A stretch of 64,000 bases of DNA from Streptomyces sp. NBC_00513. GTDB lineage: Bacteria; Actinomycetota; Actinomycetes; Streptomycetales; Streptomycetaceae. Where the stretch lies: contig NZ_CP107845.1 of assembly GCF_041431415.1 (NCBI RefSeq), positions 7,688,001 through 7,752,000 on the forward strand, read 5' to 3'. The position numbers and the translations under genes were made by a program. This document shows positions 1-10,509 of this stretch, piece by piece. The notes under the pieces were generated by a model that ran no database searches, was not told where the DNA came from, and saw only the letters and a list, made by a program, of their open reading frames with translations. How positions within the stretch are numbered: position 1 is the stretch's first letter; the number at the start of each line of letters is the position of its first letter.

Positions 1-905
1 CGACCGGCCAGGAGTTCGGTCAGGAAGCGGTTGACGTCGGAGTTGGTGGAGACCATCTGACCGGCCGCCCAGGCCACGGACGGGTCGAGCCGGGTGGCAT
101 CACGCAGGGGCGCGTCCGCCGCGTCCCGGGTGTAGCCGCGGGGATGGGGTTCGCGGATGGTCATGTCGCCGGGGGCCGGGAAGTAGGTGTGGCGCAGTCC
201 GATGCGTTGGATGACGCGCCGATCCACCTCCTCGGCGAACGGTCGGCCGGTGACCTTCTGGACGATCAGGCCCGCCACCACGTAGTTCGTGTTGCTGTAC
301 GACCAGCCCTTCCCGGCCGGGAAGACGGCCTTGCGTTGGAAGGCGATGTCGAGGAGGTCGCGGGGTTCGAAGTACCTGTGCTCGCGCATGTCGTCCCCCA
401 CGAGGTCTTCGTAGTCGGGCAGTCCGCTGGTGTGCTGGAGGAGTTGACGGACGGTGATGCGGTGTCCGTCGAACCCGTCGCCGTGGACGAGGTCCGGCAG
501 GTAGGTGTCGACCCAGGCATCGAGGTCGATCTTGCCCTCGCCGACCAGTTGCAGGACCACCACCGCGGTGAACGTCTTGGTGCTGCTGCCGATCCGCACC
601 TGACCGTCGACCGGCACTTTCGAGCCGGTGGCCACGTTGCCCACCCCGGCGGTGTAGTCACGGGTGCGGCCCTGACGGTCCTTGACGCTCGCCAGCGCGC
701 CGGGCAGACCGTCCTCGCGTACCAGCGCGTTCAGGCCCCGCTGGACGGTGTCCGGTCGGCCGGCCGCGGACGCCGCCGAGGGCGCCACGGCGCTCGACGC
801 CAAGACGCCGATGACCACGGCGACCGCGGCCGCCACGCCCCTGCGTCGCGGGCCCGTTCGCTGCTGCCGGGAGGAAGGTCGGCTGAGCCATGACTGTTCG
901 CGCAC
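1..905 (-). CDS. Serine hydrolase, beta-lactamase/D-Ala-D-Ala carboxypeptidase type (3' end cut by window)
   Basis: Secreted penicillin-binding-protein-like serine hydrolase that would act on D-Ala-D-Ala peptides or related esters outside the membrane. The reading frame runs from a GTG at 905 and leaves the window without a stop. The GTG has CAGGAG upstream. Residues 1-48 form an Arg-rich signal peptide with an AxA-like cleavage region. The catalytic SxxK motif is SSTK at about residues 107-110, and a YSN motif (second catalytic motif) lies roughly 95 residues later. The third (HxG/KTG) motif would be beyond the window edge. It is divergent from the small secreted protein at 1291. Family assignment is firm; the in vivo substrate is unknown. 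Confidence 0.85.
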   Translation of the reverse strand, partial: MREQSWLSRPSSRQQRTGPRRRGVAAAVAVVIGVLASSAVAPSAASAAGRPDTVQRGLNALVREDGLPGALASVKDRQGRTRDYTAGVGNVATGSKVPVDGQVRIGSSTKTFTAVVVLQLVGEGKIDLDAWVDTYLPDLVHGDGFDGHRITVRQLLQHTSGLPDYEDLVGDDMREHRYFEPRDLLDIAFQRKAVFPAGKGWSYSNTNYVVAGLIVQKVTGRPFAEEVDRRVIQRIGLRHTYFPAPGDMTIREPHPRGYTRDAADAPLRDATRLDPSVAWAAGQMVSTNSDVNRFLTELLAG

Positions 906-1290
906 GAGTCAACTCCTGAGGAATCGTTGGGATACCGGCGATGAGTGCCGCATCCAGCTTGTCCACTGACAGCCGACCCGGGCGATCCCGCTACCGCCAA
1001 GATCCCAAGGGGGGTAACCCCCGGTGCGGGACAACAGGGCCCACAGCCGTACGAGGTGACCCCGGCGACGTTCACACCCGTTTCGGGCCGGATGCGAAGG
1101 GGGCTGCCGTCCGGGCGGCCCGATGCCCGGACTCCGCCGCGAAACGGCTTCCGGTAGCGCCAACCGGTATGACGGCGGTCGTTTCAGCAGGCATGTGCCC
1201 CCGCACTCCGGGTCGCGATCCTTGCGCACGCCGGAGAGAGATCACCACAGTTGAGGTGCCGAACCCACCCTCGTCCCTCAGGAGGAACAC
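906..1290. other. Divergent intergenic region (385 bp)
   Basis: Lies between the divergent serine hydrolase and the choice-of-anchor protein and must hold both promoters. The only clear structure is a G-run/C-run inverted repeat with a TAA centre at 1010-1022. The SD CAGGAGG stands just before the ATG at 1291. No gene is supported here. Confidence 0.5.
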
Positions 1291-1890
1291 ATGGCGGTTT
1301 CCCGTACGTCCCTCGTCGCTGTCACCGTTGCGGCCCTGCTCTGCGCCGGTTCCGGTTTAGCCGCCGCCGCACCCAACGCGGCGGCGGTGAGCCGATTCGA
1401 CGACGGGAGCTTCGAGTACCCCGCGGCGCCGGTGAACGCGTTCACCACCGTGAGCGCCGGGCAGTCCATCGGCCCGTGGAAGGTCACCAGCGGAGCGGTG
1501 GACCTGATCGGCGCCGGGTTCTGGCAAGCCGCGGAGGGGGATCAGTCCGTCGACCTGAACGCCACCCAGGCCGGAGCGGTCGCCCAGACCTTCGCCACGA
1601 CAGCGGGCCAGCGGTACACCGTGACGTACTCACTCGCCGCGAACCCGGAAGGGGGGCCCGCGGTGAAGACCGGCCGCGTCCTGCTGGACGGTCAGAACAT
1701 TCAGGACTTCTCCTTCGACTCCACCGGCAAGAACCGCCCCGCCATGGGCTACGTGAACCGCCAGGTCACCTTCGTCGCGAGCGCCGCCTCGACGACCCTC
1801 GGATTCGCCAGCACCGTGGCCGGGGCCTACGGGCCGGTCATCGATGACGTCCGCGTCCAAAGCTGCTGCCCCTGCTCCTGCGGCACCTGA
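1291..1890 (+). CDS. Secreted choice-of-anchor/DUF642-like protein with Cys-rich tail
   Basis: A 199-aa exported protein. Residues 1-27 are a Sec signal peptide ending in an Ala run. The rest has the pattern of DUF642/choice-of-anchor C beta-sandwich modules: an early FDDGSFE segment, a GPW motif and a C-terminal VIDDVRV strand. It ends in an unusual CCPCSCGT tail. Leu23 is encoded by the rare TTA codon at 1357-1359, so translation should depend on the bldA tRNA, consistent with use in aerial growth or stationary phase. CAGGAGGAACAC precedes the ATG. The family is thought to bind carbohydrate or the cell wall; no function can be assigned. Confidence 0.8.
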   Translation: MAVSRTSLVAVTVAALLCAGSGLAAAAPNAAAVSRFDDGSFEYPAAPVNAFTTVSAGQSIGPWKVTSGAVDLIGAGFWQAAEGDQSVDLNATQAGAVAQTFATTAGQRYTVTYSLAANPEGGPAVKTGRVLLDGQNIQDFSFDSTGKNRPAMGYVNRQVTFVASAASTTLGFASTVAGAYGPVIDDVRVQSCCPCSCGT

Positions 1891-1985
1891 CCAGCCTCCC
1901 CGGCGGCGGCCGGCGCACGGACAACGGCGTGACAGCCGGCCGGTTCCGCCGCCCCGAGCCCGTGGCGGCGGAACCGGAGGAGGGG

Positions 1986-2942
1986 ATGCCCCCGGTCCGC
2001 TGCCGCCGCGCCCTGCGATACTTCGTGGCTGTGACCAGCGAAACAACCTCCCGGGCAGCAACCCCGGGCTCTCCGCCAGAAGAACGCGCGATACGAACGT
2101 GGCAGGACGCGGAACACAACGCCGCTGCCTGGATGCGCCACTGGGGGTACCTCGACGCGGTCGCCCGGCCCGGGGGCTCCGACGGTGGGATCGACGTGCG
2201 GTCGACGCGGGCGCTCGGCCAGGTCAAGTACCAGGCGGCGGCGGTGGGCCGCCCGGAACTCCAGCGCCTGTTCGGCGCACGCGGCCGGAGTCTGGACCGG
2301 CGGCTCCTCTTCTTCACGGGCAGCGGCTACACCACGACGGCGGTCGACTACGCCGTCGAGAACGACATCGCGCTGTTCGTGTACGGCCTCAACGGATCGA
2401 TGACGGCAGTCAACGCTCCCGCCCGACGGATCGTCCAGGACGCTCACGTCTCGGCGGGCGGCTCGCGTGAGGCGGCGGCGGTGCCCGTACCGGAAGGCCC
2501 CGGGGCCTCACGGGGCAACCGGCCCGAAGCAGTCCGCCCGCACCCCACCGAACCTCCGGCCGGCAAGCGGAAGAGGCGCCACCCCGGAACCGGTCACGTG
2601 CTCCTCGCCGCCCTCCTGGCGGTCATCGCACTGGTCATGCCCGGCTCCGAGTCCTTCACTCCGCGTCCCGACCGGACCGTGGCGACGGCCATCCTCCTCG
2701 TCATCCCCTGCGTCCTGCTCCTGCGGGGGCTCACCACGAAGTCGCGCCGCCGCTTCTGGCCGACCGGACTGGGCCTCTTCCTGCTGGACCTTCCCCTGGC
2801 CTGGGCAACCAACGCCCGCCTGTGGCAAGGCGACGCCTCCGACCTCCTCCTGCCGACGACACCGGCCGTGCTGTGCCTGCTGAGCGCCGGCCTGCTGTTC
2901 CGCTGGAATGCCAGGCAGCCGGAACCCGTCGCGACCGGCTGA
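1986..2942 (+). CDS. Mrr-like restriction endonuclease domain fused to membrane segments
   Basis: A 318-aa protein from the ATG at 1986, chosen because GGAGG lies 5 nt upstream; the frame is also open from a GTG at 1929, and GTG 2025 is a weaker alternative. The N-terminal half matches the Mrr/PD-(D/E)xK fold: a helix with WMRHWGY, then GGSDGGIDV with the metal-binding Asp, then QVKYQ, where Gln replaces the usual Glu of ExK (a known Mrr variant). The C-terminal third has three to four hydrophobic segments before a short Arg-containing tail. Membrane-anchored Mrr domains may act in defence or envelope-linked DNA cleavage; the role here is inferred. It is convergent with htpG. Confidence 0.75.
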   Translation: MPPVRCRRALRYFVAVTSETTSRAATPGSPPEERAIRTWQDAEHNAAAWMRHWGYLDAVARPGGSDGGIDVRSTRALGQVKYQAAAVGRPELQRLFGARGRSLDRRLLFFTGSGYTTTAVDYAVENDIALFVYGLNGSMTAVNAPARRIVQDAHVSAGGSREAAAVPVPEGPGASRGNRPEAVRPHPTEPPAGKRKRRHPGTGHVLLAALLAVIALVMPGSESFTPRPDRTVATAILLVIPCVLLLRGLTTKSRRRFWPTGLGLFLLDLPLAWATNARLWQGDASDLLLPTTPAVLCLLSAGLLFRWNARQPEPVATG

Positions 2943-2952
2943 CGTCCCAGTA

Positions 2953-2987
2953 GACCGCCGACCGCCGACCGCCGACCGCCGACCGCC
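2953..2987. repeat. Five perfect tandem copies of a 7-bp unit (GACCGCC)
   Basis: Five head-to-tail copies of GACCGCC occupy the gap just after the Mrr-like gene stop, followed by a degenerate extension. A 7-bp non-triplet unit in a gap is prone to slippage and should vary among strains. Confidence 0.9.
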
Positions 2988-3049
2988 GCCCGGACCGCCG
3001 GGGACCGGCTCCCGGACCTCGTGGAGCGGGAGCCATCGGCGACCTCGCT

Positions 3050-3099
3050 CGGCACGGCCGAACGGGGGGTGCGAACACACCCCCCGCTCGGCCGTGCCG
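3050..3099. terminator. Bidirectional terminator hairpin between Mrr-like gene and htpG
   Basis: Inverted repeat with 22-nt arms (3050-3071 and 3078-3099), one mismatch and a 6-nt loop. It sits between convergent genes. There is no long U-tract, as is common in Streptomyces. Confidence 0.85.
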
Positions 3100-3113
3100 G
3101 CCGCCCCCATCCG

Positions 3114-5033
3114 TCACATGGCGTGGGTCAGGCGCTCGGTGAGCAGCCGGGTGAAGCGGGCCGGGTCGGGCAGGTCGCCGCCTTCGGCGAGCAGGGCGCT
3201 GCCGTAGACGAGCTCGGCGATCTCCGACAGCGCCGGGTCGTCGGCGTTCGCCTGGTGAGCCGTGCGCAGCGCGATGATCAACGGATGTGTCGGGTTGAGT
3301 TCCAGGATCCGCTTGACCTGAGGCATCTGCTGCCCCATCGCCCGATACATCTTCTCCAGGGTCGGAGTCATGTCCTGGGCGTCACCGACAATGCACGCGG
3401 CCGATGTCGTCAGCCGGGACGACAGGCGGACCTGCTTGACCTGGTCGGACAAGGCCGTGGTCAACCAGGGCAACAGGGTGGCGAACGCCTCGTCGCGCTT
3501 GACCTTCTCGGCCTCGGCTGCCTCGTCACCCTCGGCGGCCTGCTCTCCGAGGTCGACCTGCCCCTTGGCGATCGACTGGAGCCGGTGGCCGTCGAAGGCG
3601 GGAACCTGGTCGGTCCAGACCTCGTCCACGGGGTCGGTGAGGATCAGGACCTCGTACCCGTTCGCGGCGAACGCCTCCATGTGGGGGGAGTTCTCCACCG
3701 TGGCGCGGGTCTCGCCGGTCAGGTAGTAGATCGCCTCCTGGCCGTCCTTCATGCGCTCGACGTACTCGCGCAGGGTGGTGCTCTTCTCCTTGTCGTGCGT
3801 GGAGTCCACCGAGACCAGCGGCAGGAGTGCCTCGATGTTGTCGGTGTCCTCAAGGAGGCCCTCCTTCAGGACGCGGCCGTACTGGCCCCACAGCAGGCCG
3901 TAACGCTCGGAGTCGGCTCCCTGCACGTCCTTGAGCGCGCCCAGGACCTTCTTCACCAGACGGCGCCGCACGTTGCGGATCTGGCGGTCGTGCTGAAGGA
4001 TCTCGCGGGACACGTTCAGCGACAGGTCGTGCGCGTCCACCACACCCTTGACGAAACGCAGGTAGTTCGGCATCAGCGCTTCGCAGTCGTCCATGATGAA
4101 CACGCGCTTGACGTACAACTGCACACCGCGCTTGCTCTCCCGCGAGAACAGATCGAACGGGGCCTGCGAGGGAATGAACAGCAGCGCCTCGTACTCGAAG
4201 GTGCCTTCGGCGCGCATGTGGATGGTCTCGGCCGGGTCGAGCCAGTCGTGGCTGATCTGCTTGTAGAACTCGCTGTACTCGGCCTCGGTCACCTCGCTTC
4301 GGGGGCGTGCCCACAGGGCCTTCATCGAATTGAGCGTCTCGACCTCGCCCGTGGCGGCGTCGCCGCCGTCCGTGGACTCGGCAGCCATCCGGATCGGCCA
4401 GCGGATGAAGTCCGAGTACTGCTTGACGATCTGGCGGATCTTCCAACCGGCCAGGTAGTCGGCCAGCCCGTCCTCACTGTCGGCCGGCTTGAGGTGCAGG
4501 GTCACCGAGGTCCCCACGGGCAGGCCCTCCACGGCCTGGATCCGGTAGCTTCCCTCGCCGTCGGACTCCCACTGGGTTCCCGCCTCGGAGCCGGCTCGAC
4601 GCGTACGCAGGGTGACCTCGTCGGCGACCATGAAAGCGGAGTAGAAGCCGACGCCGAACTGGCCGATCAGGCTCTGCGCCGCGGCCTCGTCCTTGGCATC
4701 CTTGATCTTCTGCAGAAGACTGGCCGTGCCGGACTTCGCGATCGTGCCGATCAGCTCCACGACATCGTCCCGGCTCATGCCGATCCCGTTGTCGCGGACG
4801 GTCAACGTCCGGGCATCCTGGTCGACTTCCAGCGCGATGTGGAGGTCGGAGGTGTCGACCTCCAGTTCCGCGTCGGTCAGCGACTCCATACGGAGTTTGT
4901 CCAGGGCGTCGGAGGCGTTCGAGATCAACTCGCGCAGGAAAATGTCTTTGTTCGAGTAGATCGAGTGGATCACCAACCGCAACAACTGGCGGGTCTCGGC
5001 CTGGAATTCCAGCGTCTCGACACTGCTACCCAC
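3114..5033 (-). CDS. htpG: Hsp90-family molecular chaperone HtpG
   Basis: ATP-dependent cytosolic chaperone of 639 aa, the normal bacterial length. The GHKL ATPase N-domain shows ELISNASDALDK (ATP/Mg Asn), DNGIGM, and GQFGVGFYSAFMV. The middle domain has the conserved WxRP-type and RxVFIMD segments, and the C-terminal dimerisation domain follows. The GTG at 5033 is chosen because AAGGAAGGAG stands 5 nt upstream and because the longer open frame adds a non-conserved extension. The gene lies 95 bp downstream of the esterase on the same strand; the gap carries a small palindrome that could be an operator. Confidence 0.97.
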   Translation of the reverse strand: MGSSVETLEFQAETRQLLRLVIHSIYSNKDIFLRELISNASDALDKLRMESLTDAELEVDTSDLHIALEVDQDARTLTVRDNGIGMSRDDVVELIGTIAKSGTASLLQKIKDAKDEAAAQSLIGQFGVGFYSAFMVADEVTLRTRRAGSEAGTQWESDGEGSYRIQAVEGLPVGTSVTLHLKPADSEDGLADYLAGWKIRQIVKQYSDFIRWPIRMAAESTDGGDAATGEVETLNSMKALWARPRSEVTEAEYSEFYKQISHDWLDPAETIHMRAEGTFEYEALLFIPSQAPFDLFSRESKRGVQLYVKRVFIMDDCEALMPNYLRFVKGVVDAHDLSLNVSREILQHDRQIRNVRRRLVKKVLGALKDVQGADSERYGLLWGQYGRVLKEGLLEDTDNIEALLPLVSVDSTHDKEKSTTLREYVERMKDGQEAIYYLTGETRATVENSPHMEAFAANGYEVLILTDPVDEVWTDQVPAFDGHRLQSIAKGQVDLGEQAAEGDEAAEAEKVKRDEAFATLLPWLTTALSDQVKQVRLSSRLTTSAACIVGDAQDMTPTLEKMYRAMGQQMPQVKRILELNPTHPLIIALRTAHQANADDPALSEIAELVYGSALLAEGGDLPDPARFTRLLTERLTHAM

Positions 5034-5060
5034 GGGGGCTCCTTCCTTATACGGATGAAA

Positions 5061-5073
5061 CGCATGATATGCG
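5061..5073. promoter_or_regulatory. Palindrome upstream of htpG
   Basis: CGCAT-GAT-ATGCG, perfect 5-bp arms, 28-40 bp before the htpG start. It overlaps the expected promoter region. No match to the CIRCE or HAIR consensus was seen; a regulator site is an inference. Confidence 0.35.
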
Positions 5074-5128
5074 GGATCCCCTGCGGTTCCGGAGCGCGTA
5101 CCGCGGCAGTCCAGGCCGGTCCCGCACC

Positions 5129-6862
<1,734 letters not shown>

Positions 6863-7003
6863 GCGTACCTTCCGTTTCCGGTTCGGACGCGATCGGTCAC
6901 GCGGTCGGCCGAGGCTGCCATGAGGGCGCCACGACGCAGGCCAGGCTTCAACGAGGCCTGAGCAGCGGGGAACCGGTGTGAACCGACGCGGTCGGTGCTC
7001 AGT

Positions 7004-7035
7004 ACGCTAGGACCTCCCGTGCGCTGGAGGTTCAA
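7004..7035 (-). promoter_or_regulatory. MerR-type promoter/operator facing the esterase gene
   Basis: On the minus strand, TTGAAC (7035-7030) and TAGCGT (7009-7004) are separated by 20 bp, longer than normal. Between them lies the inverted repeat ACCTCC-N8-GGAGGT (7012-7031). A dyad inside an over-long spacer is the signature of promoters untwisted by MerR-family activators, and a merR gene is adjacent. Confidence 0.65.
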
Positions 7036-7041
7036 GGGGCT

Positions 7042-8034
7042 GTGACGCAAGACACGTGGAGCATCGGTGAACTCGCGGCCGGAACGGGGGTGCCGGTCAA
7101 GACCCTCCGCTATTACTCCGACAGCGGTCTGCTGCCCGTGACCGCCCGCAGCACCGGAGGCCATCGGCGCTACGGCCCCGAGGCGTGGGAGCGGATCCGC
7201 CTCATCAGACGTCTACGGGCGCTGGACACGCCGATCGCGACCATCACGCGGGTGGTCACCGGTGAGTGCTCCCTCGGCGAACTGGTGGCGACCGAACTCG
7301 AAGTGGTTCAGGAACGAATGACCGAACTGCGGTGGCGCCAGGCCACGCTCAAAGCCCTGGACGACTGCTCGATCGAGGTACGGCTCCGGCGCCTGGAGAT
7401 ACTCTCGCGCGTGCAGCGGCTCCCGCAGGCACACCGCGGCCTCACCGACCACTGGTATCGGGAGCTGTCCGGAACCATGCCGAAGCACCGGCTCGACATC
7501 ATGATCGCCATGTTGTCGCCCGGCCCGCCGCAGGACCCCGAACCGGCTTCGGCCTTGGCCTACGCGGAGCTTCATCTACTGGTCTCCACACCCGGTTTCA
7601 CCCGCTGGACCCAGGACCACGAGGAAGAGATGAGGGATGGGCCGGCCTTCTACGGGGAGATCGACGAAGCCGCCGCCTTGACGGCCGCCGCCCTGGCCCA
7701 GGGGCTGCCACCCGGCGCCGGGGACGCGGTCAACGCCTTCGTGTCCGCCCACGCGCGAGCCCGGCGCGAGTCGGACACCCCTGCCTTCCGTGAGTACCTG
7801 CACGGGCTGGTGTCGAGGTCATCCGGCTTCGACCCGCGCCTGGAGCGCTACTGGGCCCTGGTCGGCACGGCCACCGACGGCCGCGTGCTGAACATGACGG
7901 TGGCTCACAGGTGGCTGACCGACGGGCTGTCGATCTCGATGTCCCGCGACGCGCCTTCGACTTCGAGGGGCCGGGACTCCATGAAGGACACGAGCGGTGC
8001 GGAAGCCGCGGGAAGCCGAGGGGAACGGTTCTGA
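7042..8034 (+). CDS. MerR-family transcriptional regulator with large effector domain
   Basis: A 330-aa protein. Residues 5-70 hold the MerR winged helix: a SIGELAAGTGVPVKTLRYY-like segment followed by the GGHRRYGPEAWERI turn. A long dimerisation helix and about 200 residues of helical effector domain follow, with no TipAS-type or metal-binding Cys pattern. GTG start at 7042. The operator in the divergent gap suggests it activates the esterase gene and may repress itself. The C-terminus is about 200 residues longer than metal-sensing MerR proteins, so a small organic inducer is more likely; this is inference. Confidence 0.88.
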   Translation: MTQDTWSIGELAAGTGVPVKTLRYYSDSGLLPVTARSTGGHRRYGPEAWERIRLIRRLRALDTPIATITRVVTGECSLGELVATELEVVQERMTELRWRQATLKALDDCSIEVRLRRLEILSRVQRLPQAHRGLTDHWYRELSGTMPKHRLDIMIAMLSPGPPQDPEPASALAYAELHLLVSTPGFTRWTQDHEEEMRDGPAFYGEIDEAAALTAAALAQGLPPGAGDAVNAFVSAHARARRESDTPAFREYLHGLVSRSSGFDPRLERYWALVGTATDGRVLNMTVAHRWLTDGLSISMSRDAPSTSRGRDSMKDTSGAEAAGSRGERF

Positions 8035-8408
8035 ACGGCGTCCTGGGTGAGGGCCCGCGGTGTCACCGCCGAAGGCGTCAACTCGGCGATGTCTGATTCA
8101 CCCCGGTGAGGGCGATCCCGAGGCGTGCGGCGGAGGCTTTCGGTCACGACGGGTTGGGCGGGGGAATGGCAGCGTGGCATATGTGGTGGAGGCGACGTGC
8201 CTTCGGCGTGCCGCGGAACGGCCTGGCGGGAGTCGCTCCGGGGTGGATCACCCAAACCCGGCGTGCGGAATTGACCGAACCCGGCCGCTCGTCACTTTAC
8301 GTGTTCATCCGGGCGTGTTGTCCTCACTGAGTGTTTCGGCTCCGCGACGGCACGCAGAGATGCGGCCGGTCAGCGGTGCGTTCAGCAGCGTCGACTCAAG
8401 GGGAGAAC
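8035..8408 (+). other. Intergenic region upstream of the DUF11 protein (374 bp)
   Basis: No convincing gene. A possible weak promoter (TTGACC near 8272, with TTTAC about 18-19 bp later) points to the DUF11 gene, and AAGGGGAG precedes its ATG. Confidence 0.35.
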
Positions 8409-9809
8409 ATGGCCACACCTCCTTCTGCTCCGCTCCGGGTTGCCCTGGCCAACGGCAGCTTCGAAGATCCCTCCGTCACCGGCGTGGAGATCCTGCCGGA
8501 CGCCTCACAGACGCAGGCGTCCAAGCGGGTTCCGGGCTGGCTCACCACCGCCACCGACCACAGGATCGAACTCTGGCACTCGGGCTTCCAGGGAGTACCG
8601 GCAGCCGAGGGAGCCCAGTTCGCCGAGCTCAACGCGAACGAGGTCTCCACCCTCTACCAGGACTTGCCGACCACCCCCGGGACGAAGCTGTACTGGCGGC
8701 TCTACCACCGTGGCCGTCAAGGGGACGACACCATGGCGCTGGACATCGGGGCGCCGGGCTCCACGGCGGAGCAGAGGCGCTTCACCGACGGCAACACCGC
8801 CTGGGGTTACTACACGGGCACCTACACCGTCCCGGCAGGGCAGACGCTGACACGCTTCGCCTTCCGTTCCATCTCCGCCGCCGGCGGAAACCGCGGCATC
8901 GGCAACTTCCTCGACGGCATCTTCTTCGGCACCGCTGCCTACACGGTGCTCGACAAGACCGCGATTCCCGCGGGGCCGCTGGAGGTGGGCGACGTCGTCA
9001 CCTACCGCATCACCGCCAAGAACGAGGGCGGTGGCGGGGCCGACAACCTCATCCTGACCGACGCCATCCCGCAGGGCACGACGTATCTGCCCGGTTCGCT
9101 GCGCATCGTCGACGGTCCGAACGCGGGAGCGAAGAGCGACGCCCAAGGTGACGACCAGGCGTACTTCGACGCCGCGGCGAACAAGGTCGTCTTCCATCTC
9201 GGCAACGGAGCTTCCGCGTTGCAGGGAGGCAGCCTGCCCAGCACCGAGACCCTGCCGGCCGGAACCACGGTGGAGTACCGGGTCACCATCGAACGGGCCG
9301 CCGGCGGCAAGCAGATCAGCAACACCGCGACCGCCTCCTACGAGAACCGGCTCGGCGACAGGCCGGAGCCCTTGACGTCCACGTCCAACGAGCAGATCAC
9401 ACAGGTCAAGCCCGCCGCCGACCTGACCGTCGCCAAGGCCGCCGACGCGACCACCGTCACCGTCGGCCAGACGGTGACCTACCGCGTCACCGTCCACAAC
9501 ACCGGCCCGAACCAGGCCTCCGGGGTCACCGTCACCGACCGACTTCCGGACGGGCTCACCTTCCTGTCAGCCGACGGCGCACCCGGGAGTTACGACCCTG
9601 CCACCGGGCAGTGGACCGTGGGCGATCTGGCCGTCGGCGCCACTGCCACCCTCGTGTTGCGGGCCAAGGCCACCAAGGCCGGCCTGATCGCAAACACCGC
9701 GAGCGTCACCGGCAACGAAAGGGATCCGGACACCACCGACAACACCGACTCCGTATCCGTGTGCGTCGAGCCGGCCCCGTCCTGCTGTGACCCCTGCGCC
9801 ACCCGGTAG
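8409..9809 (+). CDS. Choice-of-anchor plus DUF11-repeat surface-type protein without signal peptide
   Basis: A 466-aa protein from the ATG at 8409 (AAGGGGAG 3 nt upstream). Residues 10-175 form a DUF642/CBM-like module (NGSFEDP, VPGW, IELWHSGF). Two DUF11 conserved-repeat domains follow at about 180-325 and 330-455, each with a VGDVVTYRIT or VGQTVTYRVT strand and a TDAIPQGT or TDRLPDGL motif. Such repeats are typical of surface or extracellular proteins. No signal peptide, TM segment or LPXTG is present, and the open frame upstream of 8409 does not supply one. It ends in CCDPCATR, echoing the Cys tail of the protein at 1291. Confidence 0.85.
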   Translation: MATPPSAPLRVALANGSFEDPSVTGVEILPDASQTQASKRVPGWLTTATDHRIELWHSGFQGVPAAEGAQFAELNANEVSTLYQDLPTTPGTKLYWRLYHRGRQGDDTMALDIGAPGSTAEQRRFTDGNTAWGYYTGTYTVPAGQTLTRFAFRSISAAGGNRGIGNFLDGIFFGTAAYTVLDKTAIPAGPLEVGDVVTYRITAKNEGGGGADNLILTDAIPQGTTYLPGSLRIVDGPNAGAKSDAQGDDQAYFDAAANKVVFHLGNGASALQGGSLPSTETLPAGTTVEYRVTIERAAGGKQISNTATASYENRLGDRPEPLTSTSNEQITQVKPAADLTVAKAADATTVTVGQTVTYRVTVHNTGPNQASGVTVTDRLPDGLTFLSADGAPGSYDPATGQWTVGDLAVGATATLVLRAKATKAGLIANTASVTGNERDPDTTDNTDSVSVCVEPAPSCCDPCATR

Positions 9810-9864
9810 TGGCCCCACAAACGGTGCGTTGAGCATGAGCGAGGTGCCCGCCGAGGGGGAGGGC

Positions 9865-10371
9865 TCAGGCCTCGTCGGCCGGGAGGGCGTACAGGTGGGG
9901 GAGGTTGACGACGATCGCCTCCTGGGTGCTGCGGGCGATGACGACCACGGCCTGCTCGGCGGGATCCGGGTTCTCCTCCCGGTGGGGCACGAACGGTGGG
10001 ACGAATACGTAGTCGCCGGGGGAGGTGCGCAGCCGCACCTCCTCGGCCGGGTCGCTCGTGTCGTCCAGGAAGACGAACTCGGGGTGTCCGCTGACCACGT
10101 AGATGGCGGTCTCGGACTCGCCGTGGTGGTGGTCGGAGGAGGCGGTCGAGGGCGCCACGTGGGTCTGGCCCATCCACAGCTTCTCGGAGCCGACCGTCTT
10201 GCCGCTGACGGCCGCGACCCTCCGCATGCCACCGCTCTGGGCGGTGTCACCGTCCAGGGAGCCCGCGCGTACGTGATGCAGGCGGGTGCGCAGCGGCGCC
10301 GTCGGGCGGTCCGGTGCGTCGGGGAGGTGCGGGTGGAAACCTTCACCGGGAATCGTGGGCGGCTCGCTCAT
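9865..10371 (-). CDS. Cupin-domain protein
   Basis: A 168-aa small beta-barrel protein. Cupin motif 1 is seen as a DHHHGESETAIYVVSG segment with His and Glu metal ligands; motif 2 (GDYVFVPPFVPHREENP) supplies a further His. It probably binds a metal and acts as a dioxygenase, isomerase or sensor; the substrate is unknown. The ATG at 10371 is chosen because a good promoter places the transcription start on it (leaderless); the longer frame to 10398 would start inside the promoter. It is divergent from the Rrf2 regulator. Confidence 0.8.
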   Translation of the reverse strand: MSEPPTIPGEGFHPHLPDAPDRPTAPLRTRLHHVRAGSLDGDTAQSGGMRRVAAVSGKTVGSEKLWMGQTHVAPSTASSDHHHGESETAIYVVSGHPEFVFLDDTSDPAEEVRLRTSPGDYVFVPPFVPHREENPDPAEQAVVVIARSTQEAIVVNLPHLYALPADEA

Positions 10372-10378
10372 GGCCGGG

Positions 10379-10408
10379 ACGCTAGGGGGCCGCCACAAAG
10401 GATGTCAA
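10379..10408 (-). promoter_or_regulatory. Promoter of the cupin gene, apparently leaderless
   Basis: TTGACA (10408-10403), 18-bp spacer, TAGCGT (10384-10379), then 7 nt to the ATG at 10371. The expected +1 is the A of the ATG. The -35 box is inside the inverted repeat at 10396-10421. Confidence 0.75.
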
Positions 10409-10421
10409 GAGGTGTCCTTTG
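10396..10421. promoter_or_regulatory. Operator-like inverted repeat over the cupin -35 box
   Basis: CAAAGGA-N12-TCCTTTG, perfect 7-bp arms, covering the -35 element. A repressor bound here would block the cupin promoter. The adjacent divergent Rrf2 protein is the natural candidate. Confidence 0.55.
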
Positions 10422-10509
10422 CCGTTCACCTGCGGCAACGTAGCCGCAATGTGGAGTGCGGAGCAGTTGAAGCCCTTCGGGCCGGCAGCGTGTCGGGCAT
10501 GATGGGCGC

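Noticed and set aside
2953..2987. CRISPR-like array
   Set aside because: The 7-bp units are tandem with no spacers.
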